This document shows, piece by piece, positions 4,815 through 6,901 of a stretch of 6,901 nt of DNA; position 1 is the stretch's first letter; each line of letters opens with the position of its first letter. The notes under the pieces are model-generated. The model did not search any database. It was not told the DNA's origin and saw nothing but the letters and a program-made list of their open reading frames with translations. The translations under genes were made by a program, and so were the position numbers. The DNA comes from Thiotrichales bacterium HSG1 (GTDB lineage: Bacteria > Pseudomonadota > Gammaproteobacteria > Beggiatoales > Beggiatoaceae): the NCBI GenBank assembly GCA_030378125.1, contig JAUCGN010000091.1, forward strand, positions 1 through 6,901, in the 5' to 3' direction.

Positions 4815-6509
4815 ATGTCTTTTAATTTAACTTCACCCAAACATGAACACCGTCTACTTGGTCTGTTATTAATATCCATACATATTGTACTATGGTGGAA
4901 TTTTTCCAGTTTTCCAGAACTATTATTGCGGATTGGATTGCTTATTCATCTTGGAATTTTTATTTTGTGGCAACCTTTGTGGAGCCAATTAAATATTCAT
5001 AGTATTAAATATAATATATTGTTAATTATAGCAATTTGTATATTTTTAACTTTTCCTAATGTATTTTTATTAATCTTTTGGCAAATTATATTACTAGGTT
5101 TATTGGGGGGGCGCGACTTAGTTAAACCGGTTGATAAAACGATCAATTTAGTGGCAATTGTATTTTTATGTTTGGAAATATTACTAACTGTTTTTAGTCG
5201 TTTATTCATATTTGATGAATTAATTCAATATTTTACAACTAGTATTTGGTTTAAATATGGAATACTACTAATTCCATTCATATTTTTGTTTATAACTACT
5301 GATGATAGTAGGGAGCATCGTTATTATGTCAATTTTTTTCATGGTTTAACCATTGCAATGGTAATTGTTATTATAACTTTAGGTAGTCTAGTTATCAACC
5401 AAACAAACCATGTAATTATACCACTAGCAGTTTTTCAGATGGTATTGGCCATATTAATTTTTATTTTAACGATTAGTTGGTTATGGATTATACTTATTGG
5501 AGAGGAAGGAACAGAATCGTTGTGGACCCGGCATTTATATAATATTGGTGGCTCCTTTGAACAATGGATAGAACATTTAGCTCAACCAATTCATCACAAA
5601 AATTTAACTCCCCCAGAATTTTTGCAAGCAGGTTTTGAGCAGTTATTAACTTTGCCTTGGATAACTGGTATTGCTTGGCATTCTTTGTACGGTGAAAATA
5701 TGTTAGGAGACCCTGCCTCTCATAAAATGGTTATTATAATCCAATCAACTGAAATTACAATTTATCCCCGTTATCGAATAAGTGCTAGCCACTCCTTCCA
5801 AATTAAAATTTTAGTCCAATTATTGGAATATTTTCATCAAACTAAACGCCGGGAAGCAGCTTTTGCTCAACAAGCCCATCTACAAGCTATTCATGAAACT
5901 GGAGCAAAACTAACTCATGACATTAAAAATCTATTACAATCTTTACATGCAATTACATCAGCCATAGAAATATACCCACCTTCTAAACATGATGATACAC
6001 AAAGGTTATTGCAAGGACAATTACCACATTTAACCCAACGTCTTAAACGTACTTTAGACAAGTTACAAAAACCGGCTGAATTTTCTTATTCCAATGTACC
6101 AGTTCAATTATGGTGGAGCAATGTACAGGCTCGTTACCGTAAGAGTGAAATTTATTTTCATACTGATGTAGATGATGAAAATGTCTTGATTCCAGAAGAT
6201 TTATTCGATAACGTTACTGAGAATTTATTACAAAACGCTCTTATGAAACGGAAACGGGAAGCAAAATTAAAAATTGAAGTGTCATTATCTATTAAACAAG
6301 GCAATTTGCAATTGAGCGTGTTTGACGATGGCAGCCCAATACCTGATGAAATATTTAATAGCTTGTTTAGCCAACCGGTTCCATCTAAAGATGGTTTTGG
6401 AATAGGTCTATATCACGTTGTGAAACATCTCTATCACACTGGTTACGAACTACAAATTACCAATAATATTGCTGGTAACGTGTGCTTTGAGCTTGCCAGC
6501 ACCGAATAA
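4815..6509 (+). CDS. Membrane sensor histidine kinase (HDIKN type), orphan
   Basis: This 564-residue protein has an N-terminal membrane region of about seven or eight helices (14-30, 36-53, 65-98 as one or two spans, 110-131, 147-161, 174-194, 199-228). A cytoplasmic GAF-like segment follows (about 240-340, LTPPEFLQAGFEQLLTLPWITGIAW). The kinase core has an H-box with His368 in THDIKN (367-372), an N-box DNVTENLLQNAL (465-476, Asn470/Asn474), a G1 box DDGSPIP (504-510) and a G2 box GFGIGLY (527-533). All residues needed for ATP binding and autophosphorylation are present. The HD-[IL]-KN H-box recalls the PrsK-like and related kinases rather than the classical HE type. No receiver domain or response regulator gene follows; the next gene is lptC. 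It is divergent from the permease pair, a possible target. It ends with a double stop (TAATAA). Confidence 0.92.
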   Translation: MSFNLTSPKHEHRLLGLLLISIHIVLWWNFSSFPELLLRIGLLIHLGIFILWQPLWSQLNIHSIKYNILLIIAICIFLTFPNVFLLIFWQIILLGLLGGRDLVKPVDKTINLVAIVFLCLEILLTVFSRLFIFDELIQYFTTSIWFKYGILLIPFIFLFITTDDSREHRYYVNFFHGLTIAMVIVIITLGSLVINQTNHVIIPLAVFQMVLAILIFILTISWLWIILIGEEGTESLWTRHLYNIGGSFEQWIEHLAQPIHHKNLTPPEFLQAGFEQLLTLPWITGIAWHSLYGENMLGDPASHKMVIIIQSTEITIYPRYRISASHSFQIKILVQLLEYFHQTKRREAAFAQQAHLQAIHETGAKLTHDIKNLLQSLHAITSAIEIYPPSKHDDTQRLLQGQLPHLTQRLKRTLDKLQKPAEFSYSNVPVQLWWSNVQARYRKSEIYFHTDVDDENVLIPEDLFDNVTENLLQNALMKRKREAKLKIEVSLSIKQGNLQLSVFDDGSPIPDEIFNSLFSQPVPSKDGFGIGLYHVVKHLYHTGYELQITNNIAGNVCFELASTE

Positions 6510-6539
6510 TAACTTGTTAAACCCTTAAATTATTTCTTT

Positions 6540-6629
6540 GGTAGTCCTGCAATGTATAGTGATAAATCTATTAATCACTTAATATTTAACATATTTTTTA
6601 GAACAAACACTATTCTGTGCAGGACTACC
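6540..6629 (+). mobile_element. MITE-like element, copy 2 (90 bp)
   Basis: This second copy of the 90-bp element has terminal inverted repeats GGTAGTCCTGCA (6540-6551) and TGCAGGACTACC (6618-6629), identical to those of copy 1. It differs from copy 1 at 6554, 6577 and 6592 only. A perfect 8-bp direct repeat ATTTCTTT flanks it (6532-6539 and 6630-6637). It differs from the flanking repeat of copy 1, so each copy arose by its own insertion. It occupies most of the gap between the kinase stop and the lptC start, 42 bp before the ATG, where it could alter read-through or promoter function. Confidence 0.93.
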
Positions 6630-6671
6630 ATTTCTTTAAATGTTTATAACAAACAATAGGAAAAAAATACT

Positions 6672-6901
6672 ATGTTAAAACCTTGGTGGGTGGTTTTATT
6701 ATTTTTAGTATTTGTAACTACTTGGTTAGTACAAAGTGTTGACGATGATTCGATAATTCCTCCCACAGAAGAACTGAGAATCCCTGATTACAGCCTAACT
6801 AAATTTAGTAGTACCCGTATGGATGAATCTGGTCAATTGAAAAGTCAGTTGACAGCAGTTGATATGAGCCATTATCCTAACGTCAATACTAGTATAACAG
6901 A
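6672..6901 (+). CDS. lptC: LPS export protein LptC, 5' part (cut by window end)
   Basis: The first 76 complete codons are present. An N-terminal membrane anchor (about 5-20, WWVVLLFLVFVTTWLV) is followed by the typical LptC opening. PDYSLTKFSSTRMDESGQLKSQLTAVDMSHYPN (38-70) matches the family pattern PDY-L--F--T-MDE-G-L---L-A--M-HYP. LptC is the bitopic inner-membrane protein that receives lipopolysaccharide from LptB2FG and passes it to the LptA bridge. AGGA at 6658-6661, ten nt upstream, supports the ATG. In most gammaproteobacteria kdsC precedes lptC; here the neighbour is a histidine kinase with a MITE between. lptA and lptB would be expected to the right, outside the window. Confidence 0.88.
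   Translation, partial: MLKPWWVVLLFLVFVTTWLVQSVDDDSIIPPTEELRIPDYSLTKFSSTRMDESGQLKSQLTAVDMSHYPNVNTSIT

Noticed and set aside
4997..5209. Minus-strand open frame inside the kinase membrane domain
   Set aside because: Antisense shadow of AT-rich codons in a well-supported gene.

Overview
This is an AT-rich bacterial window (roughly one third G+C) with gammaproteobacterial character. A partial lptC-like gene places it in a Gram-negative with LPS export. Low GC, LPGD-type pseudopilins, a methionine-rich coiled-coil protein and abundant small mobile DNA suggest a Thiotrichales/Beggiatoaceae-like sulfur bacterium. That assignment is inference from remembered family distributions, not a search.

Layout. 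At 1-127 there is an unassigned stretch ending in a sequence resembling an insertion-sequence end. It is followed by a small palindrome at 205-225. A minus-strand gene (246-809) encodes a membrane-anchored, methionine-rich coiled-coil protein. The next ~940 bp are gene-poor. They hold a complete 90-bp MITE-like element (904-993), a decayed transposase fragment (about 1264-1378) and the long leader of a cold-shock protein gene (1751-1954, plus strand). A hairpin at 1978-2004 separates that gene from a convergent minus-strand cluster. Read in the direction of transcription, the cluster is an ABC-2-like membrane protein (4789-4022), a membrane-anchored helical-repeat protein overlapping it by 4 bp (4025-3327), and two tandem paralogous type IV pilin-like proteins (3267-2668 and 2650-2024). 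Only 25 bp away, and divergent, is an orphan membrane histidine kinase (4815-6509). A second, 97% identical MITE copy (6540-6629) lies between the kinase and the start of lptC (6672 to the window end).

How the parts relate. The permease and helical-repeat genes are translationally coupled and probably act together in the inner membrane. The divergent kinase may sense envelope state and regulate them, but no response regulator or ABC ATPase is present here. The pilin pair probably encodes minor pilins or pseudopilins of a type II secretion or type IV pilus system whose core genes are elsewhere.

The strongest unusual signals are the two MITE copies, with identical 12-bp terminal inverted repeats and distinct 8-bp target duplications, and the almost unbroken methionine heptad core of the 187-residue protein.
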